A stretch of DNA of 64,000 nucleotides from Dehalococcoidia bacterium. GTDB taxonomy: Bacteria > Chloroflexota > Dehalococcoidia > GIF9 > AB-539-J10. The stretch's first letter is position 1. The number at the start of each line of letters is the position of its first letter. Shown piece by piece: positions 33,531-41,744 of this stretch. The notes below the pieces were generated by a model that was given only the letters and a program-made list of their open reading frames with translations, was not told the DNA's origin and did not search any database. The stretch is taken from contig JAUWYX010000003.1 in assembly GCA_030615625.1 (NCBI GenBank), positions 171,045 to 235,044 on the forward strand. The letters run 5' to 3'. A program made the position numbers and the translations under genes.

Positions 33531-34304
33531 TTATGGTGCTAACTGCAAGAAGCACAACTGGTCGCCGCCATTTGCCCCGTTGCCGTCCATCATTATGTAG
33601 CCACCCCTCTGAAACTCTCCATCACCTATCACGAAACCGCCTTCCCTGCATACCATTGCCCCGTTATAGTCAAAGCACCACGAACGCACATTCTCTTTTT
33701 GGCCGATCAAGTTAGCCCAGTGACCGCACTGACCGTAGAATATTCCCCAGGTCAGTCCCCAGAAATATCGTTCAGCGGTAATGGCCATTTCAGGAACACA
33801 AACAACAGTTCCAAGGACATGGGAGGCGTCGCCATCCCCAAAGGTCAGCCCTCCGTGGTTGACTACATTTGCATACAGGTTGGGATAGGCATAGCACCTT
33901 GTGTTTGCAGGAATGGCAATTGGCATCCCATGAGCCAGGGTGATAGCCGTTAGCTCGCCTACTCCCCCAGCCTTATTATCCTTGATTCTCACGCTAAATG
34001 GAGGGGTGCCAGCACAAAACCAACCGCCTGCGAGTTCGTGTGCCTCAATGGAAAGGACCGCGTTATGGTCCCCCCCTTGAGGAAAGTTTATCAACTTAGC
34101 GCCTATATCATGTGCAGCAATGGTGCCAGCGTAATTAGCGCCAAGGGCCGCCTCAAAATACTGGAGCTTATTCATGAAAGCACCAAGCTGAGCATCAAGT
34201 GCCTCTTTCGCATAGCAGTAACGGAATACTCTGTCATCAACGGCATACCTCATGCCTATCGGGTATATCTGTCTTTCACTCTGCTCATAAATCCCTTGTT
34301 TCAT
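33531..34304 (-). CDS. Virion-type beta protein
   Basis: 257 residues after a good ribosome site. Starts with MKQGIYEQSERQIYPIGMRYAVDDRVF, a beginning I associate with structural proteins of uncharacterised proviruses, then a helix and a long beta-rich part with a Gly-rich end (GEFQRGGYIMMDGNGANGG). Could be a coat or minor capsid protein. Confidence 0.6.
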   Translation of the reverse strand: MKQGIYEQSERQIYPIGMRYAVDDRVFRYCYAKEALDAQLGAFMNKLQYFEAALGANYAGTIAAHDIGAKLINFPQGGDHNAVLSIEAHELAGGWFCAGTPPFSVRIKDNKAGGVGELTAITLAHGMPIAIPANTRCYAYPNLYANVVNHGGLTFGDGDASHVLGTVVCVPEMAITAERYFWGLTWGIFYGQCGHWANLIGQKENVRSWCFDYNGAMVCREGGFVIGDGEFQRGGYIMMDGNGANGGDQLCFLQLAP

Positions 34305-34366
34305 CTAATACCTCCTTGCGTTAGTTTATTTTTAACTATGCCTGCATTCTACAGGTCCTCGACGCC

Positions 34367-35479
34367 TTACCTCATCTCGATTATCTTTCCAGCCACAGCC
34401 ACACATATGCTATTTATCGCGGCAGCCGCGGTGGTCTGATGAATAACTCCACCTGACTCCGTATAGCCCTTGGGGATCCCGGTGCTTGAAGCCATAATAA
34501 CCTGTAAGTCAGCGAGCCTTGGGGGAACTATAAACTCATCATAGCCAAGCCCAAGCCAGAGGTTAGCATTGCCGAAGAATAGTGGGTTAAGCTCTGGATC
34601 CGGGCCATCAGCTCCCTTGGTGTAGAACTTCGCCGAAGGCATATAGCCTCCCGCTATCTTCAATGCGGTGAAGTGGGAATCTGCCATTGGTTTCACACCA
34701 AGAGCCTCAATTATGATTATCTTGTCATCTTTGGGCTCAAACCACAGGTCCCGCCTTGCCTCAGATACCTCATCGGCATCATAGTCAAAGGTGTAGTCCT
34801 TGTTTACCGCCGTTGCCTTGGCATTGTAGGCATACCTCATGAAAGGGAATACTTTCGGTGTGCTCTGAGACCTTCCACCAGGGAGCAAATCCCAGATATC
34901 CGGGCCGACCGCCTTGCCAGCAAGGTCCGATTTAGTGAGACTTAATGTCCTGCTTCTGGTGGCGTCAACTATTAAGATGATCCCGTTAAGAGTCCCGAAA
35001 ACGCCCCGAATACCAAAGGCAGCAGGCTTGTAAACATAAGAATGTAGCCTGATGGTGAAGTCATTAGCAATGCCGCCTGTTCCAGCAAGGACTATGGGAC
35101 GGCAGTTCTTCTTGTATTTGAGAGTGGTGCTCTCAAGAAGATTGGTGGATGCCGGCTTGCCGAACCTTATGAGCTGCTTGTTTCGTGCTCTCTGCCATGG
35201 CGGGAGCATATTGATTTCACTGCTGCCAGGAACGAAGATTTCATCATCAACCTCCAGAGCATCGTCCAGCTTGAACCATAGCCCCGCAATGGGCTCATCG
35301 TCGGGGTTTACGATCTCGGCAAGATAAAGCTCAGCGACCTCATCCTCGTCCAGTGCGGCATCATCGACAACCCTAGCATCTTTGGTAGCGGGTATCCAAG
35401 TGTTGCCCGCAGCGAGCACGCCTTCTACAGCTGCGTCATAGGGATACTCGATTGTGCGCTCTTCAAACAGATTTTCCAT
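34367..35479 (-). CDS. Candidate major capsid protein
   Basis: 370 residues, no signal or membrane segment. Second large gene after the strong promoter at 36029-36058. Beta-rich throughout (DDKIIIIEALGVKPMADSHFTALKIAG, NANLWLGLGYDEFIVPPRLADLQVIMAS). Length fits a single-chain shell protein with two beta-sandwiches; no HK97 signs and no processed N-terminal region are seen. Identification rests on context and secondary-structure pattern only. Confidence 0.55.
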   Translation of the reverse strand: MENLFEERTIEYPYDAAVEGVLAAGNTWIPATKDARVVDDAALDEDEVAELYLAEIVNPDDEPIAGLWFKLDDALEVDDEIFVPGSSEINMLPPWQRARNKQLIRFGKPASTNLLESTTLKYKKNCRPIVLAGTGGIANDFTIRLHSYVYKPAAFGIRGVFGTLNGIILIVDATRSRTLSLTKSDLAGKAVGPDIWDLLPGGRSQSTPKVFPFMRYAYNAKATAVNKDYTFDYDADEVSEARRDLWFEPKDDKIIIIEALGVKPMADSHFTALKIAGGYMPSAKFYTKGADGPDPELNPLFFGNANLWLGLGYDEFIVPPRLADLQVIMASSTGIPKGYTESGGVIHQTTAAAAINSICVAVAGKIIEMR

Positions 35480-35528
35480 GCTATTCCCTCCTACTCCACC
35501 TATTCGGTGGGAATTTTATTTTTTGGGC

Positions 35529-35918
35529 TTATTCCAGGCCAGCGCCTACGGCTGCTCTGACCTCGGCTCCGAAGATCATTTCCTTGGCGCCGCCCGCCTC
35601 CTTGAGCATCATACGCTCAACCTTGCTCTCGGCAGTCGTTTCGCCTTTACCTTGAATGATCCGCCTGGCTGTTGTCGGCCCAGTGAGGGCCATGGCGAGC
35701 AGGGCGCCCGAGCCAGCTGCAATACCTTCGCTGGCATCGGACCAACCACGAGGTAAGACCATAGCGCCTATGAGTCCGCCTATGGCGCCGAGGAACTCAA
35801 CCGCTCCGGCGGCTTTCGGACTTACCCTCGTGAGGCCACCTAGACCTGCACCCCAACCATAGGCAGCACCTATCGACACTCCCTTCTGGATTTCCGGCTT
35901 ATCTATTGCTCTGGGCAT
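35529..35918 (-). CDS. Gly/Ala-rich membrane protein
   Basis: 129 residues from the ATG after AAAGGAGGAAAT; an earlier in-frame ATG at 35969 would fall in the leader hairpin. Two Gly/Ala-rich hydrophobic stretches (about 15-65: SIGAAYGWGAGLGG, EFLGAIGGLIGAMVLP; and 73-85) are likely membrane-embedded. First gene after the leader hairpin and strong promoter, so probably made in quantity; a virion membrane protein is plausible. Confidence 0.65.
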   Translation of the reverse strand: MPRAIDKPEIQKGVSIGAAYGWGAGLGGLTRVSPKAAGAVEFLGAIGGLIGAMVLPRGWSDASEGIAAGSGALLAMALTGPTTARRIIQGKGETTAESKVERMMLKEAGGAKEMIFGAEVRAAVGAGLE

Positions 35919-35954
35919 ATTTCCTCCTTTTTGGCTCGGCCACCTAAAAAGGCG

Positions 35955-36003
35955 AAAGGGCTCGACCACCCCGGGAAAACCTTTATAGGCGGTCGAGCCC
36001 TTT
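35955..36003 (-). promoter_or_regulatory. 13-bp leader hairpin (possible attenuator)
   Basis: Perfect inverted repeat AAAGGGCTCGACC (35955-35967) and GGTCGAGCCCTTT (35991-36003), 23-nt loop, followed on the minus strand by CGCCTTTTTAGG. It lies between the promoter at 36029-36058 and the first structural gene, so it would form in the 5' leader. It could act as an attenuator, a terminator for upstream transcription or an mRNA stabiliser. Confidence 0.75.
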
Positions 36004-36028
36004 CTACGATCTCTAACGGGTTATTAAA

Positions 36029-36058
36029 ATTATAAAACTATAGGATTTCTTTTGTCAA
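36029..36058 (-). promoter_or_regulatory. Consensus sigma-70 promoter for the structural block
   Basis: On the minus strand: TTGACA (36058-36053), an 18-bp spacer and TATAAT (36034-36029), both hexamers perfect. Transcription should start near 36022 and read the genes from 35918 downwards. The -35 box overlaps the end of the J-domain gene. Confidence 0.8.
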
Positions 36059-36360
36059 GGCTTTATTTGCCTCTGCCCCCAAATTTCGTCATAAGCCTTG
36101 TTGAGACGCTTCATGGCCTCCTCGTTACCACCTTGCTTATCAGGATGCCAAATTATCGCCAGTTGTCTATACCTTTGTTTTATTTCTTCATTGGTAGATT
36201 GAGGGCTAAGCCCGAGCAGCTCATAGGGATTATATAACTTGGCGGCCTCAAGATCTCCAGGATATCTCGGTGGAAGGGAGTTACCAATATCGTAAATTAG
36301 CCGTACAAAATTGATAGCCTCCTTTATTGTTCGGCTGTCAATCTTGATGTGTACCGTCAT
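36055..36360 (-). CDS. J-domain protein, second copy
   Basis: 101 residues. J domain at about 43-95 with YELLGLSPQSTNEEIKQRYRQL and HPD at 72-74; a short basic N-terminal part precedes. Would recruit host DnaK. Its place among virion genes, unlike the first copy among replication genes, suggests help in folding or assembling structural proteins (inference). Confidence 0.88.
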   Translation of the reverse strand: MTVHIKIDSRTIKEAINFVRLIYDIGNSLPPRYPGDLEAAKLYNPYELLGLSPQSTNEEIKQRYRQLAIIWHPDKQGGNEEAMKRLNKAYDEIWGQRQIKP

Positions 36361-36505
36361 TTTTGCTCACCACAATCCTAAAAGGTAACTTATTTTTGAT
36401 AAATTGGTACAATTTTGCTAGCCCGGTCTTAATTTGCTGTTCGGTGACCTCGGCTTCAACGGAAACCTTTGGACCTTCTTTTGGTGCCTCAAACCTGATT
36501 CTCAT
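36338..36505 (-). CDS. Small protein, 55 residues
   Basis: MRIRFEAPKEGPKVSVEAEV start, helical middle, strand end (LPFRIVVSKND); a small alpha/beta protein. The ATG overlaps the stop of the upstream gene (ATGA) and its 3' end overlaps the J-domain gene by 23 bp. Supported by coupling; no family recognised. Confidence 0.6.
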   Translation of the reverse strand: MRIRFEAPKEGPKVSVEAEVTEQQIKTGLAKLYQFIKNKLPFRIVVSKNDGTHQD

Positions 36506-37656
36506 TCGCCTTTACCCTTCTTTCTGGTGGCCAGTGCAAGCAGCGCAATGACGGCACTGGCACCACCGCCTATTATAAAAGCTTGCTGCCATGTCTCGAG
36601 ACTCTCCCACCATCCCTCTTCTTCCTCTTCTTCACCCAGCATCTCAATATCAACGTCCTTGCGGCCCCCGGGCAGGCTTATAGTCTTGATGCGATCTTTA
36701 TAGCCTTCCTTTGTGCAAGTGATGGTATAGTCGCCCGGCTCGATTTCCAGAAACCAAAAGGCGCCATCGATCATACTCGCTGTTTCCTGGCCATTGAGAG
36801 TAATTGAAACTGCCGCCAGGGGATTACCGCCCGTGTCGTACACAAAGCCATAGAGGTTTGCAACTTCGACCCCAACAATAATAGCATCCCACTGCTTCTC
36901 ATCAACTTTCATGCCTTCAGCTTCCAGCTGCGCATAGATTACCCAAGTTCCTGCTTTATCGAGTTCGACTGGGTCTGTGCGGGACGAAGCCTTTTGCCAC
37001 CCCGGGTCAGTATACTGCGTCAATACCTTTTCAGCCCGTACGGTTCCATCTGGGTCTATCAGCTTGACTGTGCTTTTCATGTTCTGAGGTGTCTCGCCCG
37101 TATTCTGAAATGAGAAGTGTACACGGACCAAATGCCCGACGGGAAGGCTTACCGGGAGATCTTCGCCAAGATAGAGCTCATCGGTGGTATCGTCGCGGAC
37201 AAAGGCGGTAAGAATTCGCCCAGCAACCTCTACTATCTCAACGGCAATAGCATCCCAAGTTTTCTCGTCCAACACTTGGGTTTCAGCCTCCAACCATGCA
37301 TGAATTACCCAGGTACCAAATTTGTCTGGCATAATATCCGATGTTCTACCAGATGTCCTAACTGTTCCCGGGGAAAGAGTACCGCTTGCTGAGCGACTAG
37401 CCCGTACAATTCCATCTGGGTCTATTAACTCGACCGCCAATGTCATTTTTTGGCTTTCAGTTCCGGTGTTTTCGGCTGAAACTGAAACACTAATGCTATG
37501 GTCATATGGAATTTGTACCGGGAAGGGATCTCTTCCAGATTTTTCAGAATAGATAAAATCTTCATCAGTGGTTACATCATAAACAACAGCACCAAATATC
37601 CACCCAGCAACAGTTGTAGCAGCGACTTCGGTTAGTGTTCCGTAGCTTACTTCCAT
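36502..37656 (-). CDS. Membrane-anchored protein with two Ig-like repeats and a carboxypeptidase-like domain
   Basis: 384 residues. Two homologous beta domains (about 15-150 and 150-270) share LIDPDG.VRA, FGTWVIHAWLEAE / AGTWVIYAQLEAE and DEK.WDAI. Then a carboxypeptidase-regulatory-like domain (about 272-340; GFVYDTGGNPLAAVSITLNGQ, GDYTITCTKEGY), a run of seven Glu-rich residues and a C-terminal transmembrane helix (about 358-376). Looks like a spike or stalk held in a membrane by its C terminus. Confidence 0.75.
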   Translation of the reverse strand: MEVSYGTLTEVAATTVAGWIFGAVVYDVTTDEDFIYSEKSGRDPFPVQIPYDHSISVSVSAENTGTESQKMTLAVELIDPDGIVRASRSASGTLSPGTVRTSGRTSDIMPDKFGTWVIHAWLEAETQVLDEKTWDAIAVEIVEVAGRILTAFVRDDTTDELYLGEDLPVSLPVGHLVRVHFSFQNTGETPQNMKSTVKLIDPDGTVRAEKVLTQYTDPGWQKASSRTDPVELDKAGTWVIYAQLEAEGMKVDEKQWDAIIVGVEVANLYGFVYDTGGNPLAAVSITLNGQETASMIDGAFWFLEIEPGDYTITCTKEGYKDRIKTISLPGGRKDVDIEMLGEEEEEEGWWESLETWQQAFIIGGGASAVIALLALATRKKGKGE

Positions 37657-37657
37657 C

Positions 37658-38626
37658 CTACCTCCTTATCAGTTCCACTATTTTTACTATTAAAAGACCG
37701 CCACCAAGAACACCACCACCAATAGCTGCCCACTTAACCCACTCTGGCCAGCCAACCCTCTCGTATGGACCATTGACTGCACGCCTTTCTTCTCTTTGCA
37801 GCGAATGAGTCTGAGATGGGGGCGTATCATAGCCAGAAACGTCGCCGAAAGAGACTATGTAGGTAGCAAGTGGATATACCCGTACCTCCTGAGGCGCCTC
37901 GCCAATTTCTTCTCCATTAACTAATACTGTACCTTTAACTGGACTCGTGTCAACGACAAGCCAAGCAACATCGGGGGGTATGACTCCCACCGCGTAATAT
38001 TTCAGGCGAATCGCTATGGTCTGGTCTTTGGCAATGGTGATTGTTACTGGGTCAGCGGGCTGATAACCTTCTGGTGGGGGACCGGGAATAATGTCATAGG
38101 GCCCCACTTGCAAATCCTCAATGAGTACCGTTCCGCCCTTTGTTCTATATGTTTTGCCTGCTACTGAGAAGGTAACATCGAGCGCCTCTGGGGAAGTGCA
38201 TAGTTCATCGCTACAGCCAACGGCACTGACAGAGAGATCTCCACTCGGGGGCTTCGGGGCAAATATCCAGCCACGTTCTGTAGCCCTAACTAAAATATAG
38301 ATCCCTGTGAACACTCCTACGAAAATAAGAGCAATCCAGTACCACGCAAGCGGCGACGCATGACCTCCTGGAGGGGCAACGGAATACTGAAGGGTTATCC
38401 TTCGAGGTTCAATGTTAATATAGTGAATGACGGAGCCAGAGTATTCCTCCTTTATCAGCGCCGTCGCAGTAACCGCCTGGATTGCCTGCTGAGGAGTGAT
38501 ATCTTTATCGCTTTCAAAATAACATTCCAGCACATCGCCCGCGTGAGGTTCCACCTCATCCAACTTGATGGCCATACCTTCAGTTTGGCAAGGCCACTTA
38601 TAACCCAACTCCACTAATACTGCCAT
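37658..38626 (-). CDS. PEGA-like, membrane-spanning virion-type protein
   Basis: 322 residues. N-terminal beta domain (about 1-88), a transmembrane helix (about 93-113), two small Ig/PEGA-like domains (VDTSPVKGTVLVNGEEIGEAP is the PEGA-type signature) and a second hydrophobic helix near the C terminus (about 300-320). Two membrane anchors around exposed sandwich domains fit a viral membrane protein. Two bp from its neighbour. Confidence 0.7.
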   Translation of the reverse strand: MAVLVELGYKWPCQTEGMAIKLDEVEPHAGDVLECYFESDKDITPQQAIQAVTATALIKEEYSGSVIHYINIEPRRITLQYSVAPPGGHASPLAWYWIALIFVGVFTGIYILVRATERGWIFAPKPPSGDLSVSAVGCSDELCTSPEALDVTFSVAGKTYRTKGGTVLIEDLQVGPYDIIPGPPPEGYQPADPVTITIAKDQTIAIRLKYYAVGVIPPDVAWLVVDTSPVKGTVLVNGEEIGEAPQEVRVYPLATYIVSFGDVSGYDTPPSQTHSLQREERRAVNGPYERVGWPEWVKWAAIGGGVLGGGLLIVKIVELIRR

Positions 38627-39028
38627 TTAATACTCCACCTCCAGGGCGTACTCCACGCTGTAGATTACTTCTATATTCGTGGGAATGTCGATTGAAGCTA
38701 GCCAGTAATAGGGGTTGATGCCTATTCCAAAAAAGGCTGAACCAAAATTGATTGTCTCTACCCACTCATGGTCTTGTACTGGATGCCAATATTCGTGACG
38801 GTCTACACTCCCTAGTTGGCCATTTTGAAATGTTAGAATATGAACAGCAAGCGTACGTGCCCTAAACATCCTTGTTGGTTTTACCTTCAATGTTAGAGTA
38901 GCACCAAAAATCGGTATGTTTTCTTCAAAGAAACGGCCGTCAACATAAATACCATCAATAAATTCATGTCCTAGGGACCAAGCTGGCTGGACAAGCTTTA
39001 TCGTTTTGGTGAAAAGTTTGCTGGCCAT
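38627..39028 (-). CDS. Beta-rich virion-type protein
   Basis: 133 residues, nearly all beta (FGATLTLKVKPTRMF, RTLAVHILTFQNG, NIEVIYSVEYALEVEY), similar in style to the 30636 and 42447 products. Jelly-roll-like minor coat protein is possible. Its stop directly abuts the next gene's start. Confidence 0.6.
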   Translation of the reverse strand: MASKLFTKTIKLVQPAWSLGHEFIDGIYVDGRFFEENIPIFGATLTLKVKPTRMFRARTLAVHILTFQNGQLGSVDRHEYWHPVQDHEWVETINFGSAFFGIGINPYYWLASIDIPTNIEVIYSVEYALEVEY

Positions 39029-39044
39029 TATTATTTCCCTAATG

Positions 39045-39293
39045 TTATTTCTTTGACCTTAATTCCTGGATTCCCAATGTAATAGACAACCCAGAGAGAA
39101 AACCAAGACCCAGCATTGCGCCCATTATTTTTATGCCAGTCCAGTATACTTCTATCACCTCACTTGCCTCAAATTCTTGCCAAGGAACCAGCATTTCAGC
39201 TCTACCGACCAACTGGGCTAATACTGCAATGCAGGCTATTAATGCACCTATTCCCATAACTAGACAAACAATTCCCTTTGCCTTTTCTCTCAT
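39045..39293 (-). CDS. Small two-helix membrane protein
   Basis: 82 residues, hydrophobic segments at about 8-28 and 51-71 with a short acidic loop between (PWQEFEASEVIEVY). Strong ribosome site. Function unknown; candidate viral membrane protein. Confidence 0.65.
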   Translation of the reverse strand: MREKAKGIVCLVMGIGALIACIAVLAQLVGRAEMLVPWQEFEASEVIEVYWTGIKIMGAMLGLGFLSGLSITLGIQELRSKK

Positions 39294-39297
39294 TCTC

Positions 39298-39894
39298 TCA
39301 CCTCCTTACTTTTATACCATAAAAGTCTTCTATTTCTCTAATCTTTTGCTCCGGATTCTTTCTGCTCATCTGAAAGCCCGGCTTTAGCTCCATAGTGTGC
39401 ACGTCATTAAATAAAATCCAAGCGTCATAGGGATACTCCTGCTCAGGGATATCGTCAGGAGCTTGGGATAAAGTGGTCTCCAGCGCCCAGTACTTGCCGT
39501 TATCGAGCAAGGTACACCAGGCGTGGTATCCTCCCCTGCCATAAGTCCCCAATGCCACAAATATCTCGTCGGGTGAAAGGCCGCAAGCACGAAGCAAGCT
39601 GCAAGCTATGAATGAGGATTCTTCGCAATCACCGTGGCCTATTTGAATTGCTTCGGCCGGGAAGTGCCATACGTCTCCGCGTTCGCTGCGGTATTTTATA
39701 TTTCGGCACACCCAATCAAAACACCCGTAAATCATCTCCCCTCTGATGGGAATTTGAAGGGAGGGAACAAGTTGCTCAACCAAATAAGTCTTCGGCGTGA
39801 CAAACTCTGTGAGGTAAACCTTTTCTCCCAGAGGCCTCCGGTTGCTGGTCAAGCCTATGGCATCATCAACTTCAGTGAGCATTCTCTTCTCCAA
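39298..39894 (-). CDS. Transglutaminase-like cysteine peptidase fold protein
   Basis: 198 residues. Catalytic Cys90 in HGDCEESSF, His124 in GGYHAWC and Glu139 in WALETT are spaced as in the bacterial transglutaminase-like family, where the third residue is usually Asp. No signal peptide. Such enzymes cut or crosslink peptide bonds; in a virion gene block this could be a maturation or cell-entry/exit enzyme (inference). Confidence 0.8.
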   Translation of the reverse strand: MEKRMLTEVDDAIGLTSNRRPLGEKVYLTEFVTPKTYLVEQLVPSLQIPIRGEMIYGCFDWVCRNIKYRSERGDVWHFPAEAIQIGHGDCEESSFIACSLLRACGLSPDEIFVALGTYGRGGYHAWCTLLDNGKYWALETTLSQAPDDIPEQEYPYDAWILFNDVHTMELKPGFQMSRKNPEQKIREIEDFYGIKVRR

Positions 39895-39895
39895 A

Positions 39896-40417
39896 CTAAT
39901 AAAAAATTTTGACCTTTGGAAGTCTTTCTATCTCCATGATATCATTAAAGCTGAAGTGCTGCTTATGCCAGGGGACCAGCCAGCCGGTTGGTGAAAGCGG
40001 GTGTGGCAGAACAACTACTACCTTATCTGCGACTCGCATGGCCTCACCTAAAGCGAAGTCCCAATTATCCAAATGCTCCAGGACATGGCTCATAAAGGCG
40101 CAGCCGAATTGCTTGTCACTAAAAGGCAACCTTTCCTCTTCTATATCAAGCTGTATAAAATGTGGCATCCCGTTTGGAGCAATATCGATGTTCGCCGCTA
40201 CTGCCGGAGATTCGGAAATTTCCTGAGCACGGAAAGTCCTGTGTGGACCGGCTCCTAAGTTGATAATCCCTTTACCGTTACTTAGCCTTTTGGCGTAGTC
40301 GAATGCCTGGTTTTTAATCCAATCCTGGCGGATATAATCAATAGCTAATGTAGTGGTGATACCGGTTATGACGCCAGTTAGGACGCCTATTCCGACAGTC
40401 TTGCCCGTATCATTCAC
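39896..40417 (-). CDS. Membrane-anchored SAM-dependent methyltransferase-like protein
   Basis: 173 residues. N-terminal Gly/Thr-rich hydrophobic helix (about 7-27), then a class I methyltransferase-like domain (INLGAGPHR for motif I, NIDIAP, LDIEEERLPFSDKQFGCAFMSHVLEH). Shorter than usual; the C-terminal strands may be missing, so activity is uncertain. Membrane anchoring of such a domain is uncommon. Confidence 0.7.
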   Translation of the reverse strand: MNDTGKTVGIGVLTGVITGITTTLAIDYIRQDWIKNQAFDYAKRLSNGKGIINLGAGPHRTFRAQEISESPAVAANIDIAPNGMPHFIQLDIEEERLPFSDKQFGCAFMSHVLEHLDNWDFALGEAMRVADKVVVVLPHPLSPTGWLVPWHKQHFSFNDIMEIERLPKVKIFY

Positions 40418-40465
40418 TGCTTTGATTTTAGCATGGTGGATAAGTAAAATAAAGCTGATTTGATT

Positions 40466-40564
40466 TCAGAGCTGAGCGGCTTCTGCCTGAAAACTCACAC
40501 CAGTTAAGGGAACACCGTAGATATATACACACTCTGCTTCCTTGCCAAAATCAATGCACTTCAT
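40466..40564 (-). CDS. Possible 32-residue peptide
   Basis: ATG after GAGGAAGAGTGAA. The product starts MKCIDFGKEAECVYIYG. No family and no overlap with neighbours; only the ribosome site supports it. Confidence 0.3.
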   Translation of the reverse strand: MKCIDFGKEAECVYIYGVPLTGVSFQAEAAQL

Positions 40565-40625
40565 TTCACTCTTCCTCAAACGTTCTGGCTAGGTTCAGCA
40601 AAGATTTCACTGATATTATGTTGTT

Positions 40626-40666
40626 GGTCTATGAGGAGCTTATTCAACACGGGCTCCTCATAGACC
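40626..40666. other. Long perfect hairpin, 14-bp stem
   Basis: GGTCTATGAGGAGC (40626-40639) and its exact complement (40653-40666) around a 13-nt loop. No T-run follows on either strand, so it is not a classical terminator. It lies between a small membrane-protein gene and the methyltransferase gene on the minus strand. May be an mRNA processing, stability or recombination structure. The rest of 40418-40678 holds only the weak 32-residue frame. Confidence 0.7.
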
Positions 40667-40678
40667 TGTTGGCGCATC

Positions 40679-40855
40679 CTAAGGCGGGGTTACTGCGTAT
40701 ATAATGAATCCGGCGAGGAATATAGCAGCCATAACATACTTTATGACACGACTGCGCCTTTCAGTAACGCCGAGCCTCCCGTAGGGAAGTAGAATGGCGA
40801 TTGTCCACGCTATCCCTGCTATGATGAAAATAATCCTGGCAGTGATAAAAGACAT
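40679..40855 (-). CDS. Small two-helix membrane protein
   Basis: 58 residues, ribosome site AAGGAGAATTTAG. Hydrophobic segments at about 5-22 and 39-57 with a basic loop (GRLGVTERRSRVIKY). Function unknown; similar layout to the other tiny membrane proteins of the block. Confidence 0.6.
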   Translation of the reverse strand: MSFITARIIFIIAGIAWTIAILLPYGRLGVTERRSRVIKYVMAAIFLAGFIIYAVTPP

Positions 40856-40871
40856 CTAAATTCTCCTTTCT

Positions 40872-41585
40872 CTACCGTTGAGGGCTTATACCAGCAAAGA
40901 ATATCGGAAAGATGAAGGTGAAGTGTAGTATGATACCCTTGCCATACGTATCGAATGATGCAAATACCCATGCACCTATTCCCAGTATTGCAGCAGCAGC
41001 CTTAGAAGCAAATGGTTCTGGGACCAGTCCAGCTATTAAACCACCGACAGTCGCACTGCCAGTAATGGCAACAACGTACCAATGGTCTAAGTAGACATGA
41101 AACCCCCACCAGTGCCATACAACGCCAGTCCAACCGTAGTCTCCTGGCGCATCACCTGGGCGGGGAGGGCCATCATCGCCATAGTCAATCATCCTGATAG
41201 TGGTAGTTGGTGGTCGGTAGACAGAGACCTGATTGACAGATTCTTGATATTTCTCCGTAGTGGTGAGGCTAAAATCATCCTCACATATCAGGTATCCACT
41301 ATCAATCATCTGGTTGGTCATCTCTAACCCCGATAGTACTGACTGGTATATCTCACTATCAATGGTGCTGACTAAACCCTCTGGTGGCTCTAGCACGATA
41401 TTGCCAGTTTCTGTGCGTGACAGAAAAGGTTGTAGCTTGTATATGGCCACAGTGTACTCTTGCTCGGTATCAACCAGTCCATCTGCTAGCGCAGGTTGTG
41501 GAGCTGACATCAATGCAATAGCGACTATCAGCACCGCAGATACAATGCTCACGCAAGTTCTCCAGATTTTGTTCACGTGTTTCAT
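40872..41585 (-). CDS. Secreted protein with a hydrophobic C-terminal domain
   Basis: 237 residues. A clear signal peptide (about 1-35, ending ALADG), a charged middle part and a hydrophobic, Trp/His-rich C-terminal domain (about 140-237; GVVWHWWGFHVYLDHWY, then Gly/Ala-rich helices). The pattern recalls secreted bacterial proteins with a buried hydrophobic hairpin and may insert into membranes; bacteriocin-like or envelope-disrupting activity is only a guess. First gene of this minus-strand run, 160 bp from a plus-strand promoter. Confidence 0.6.
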   Translation of the reverse strand: MKHVNKIWRTCVSIVSAVLIVAIALMSAPQPALADGLVDTEQEYTVAIYKLQPFLSRTETGNIVLEPPEGLVSTIDSEIYQSVLSGLEMTNQMIDSGYLICEDDFSLTTTEKYQESVNQVSVYRPPTTTIRMIDYGDDGPPRPGDAPGDYGWTGVVWHWWGFHVYLDHWYVVAITGSATVGGLIAGLVPEPFASKAAAAILGIGAWVFASFDTYGKGIILHFTFIFPIFFAGISPQR

Positions 41586-41744
41586 TACTGTCCTCCCTAA
41601 TTTGATATTTCCGTAGATTTCTGTTGCAGGGCTACGGCCCTAGCCTATTAATTTGTTTTTATTTTTGTTTTTAATTATCCCTTCCAGGCATCACCCCCTT
41701 CCTTTAGCCCCCATTAAGACTTAAAATAGCACAAATTACAGGCT

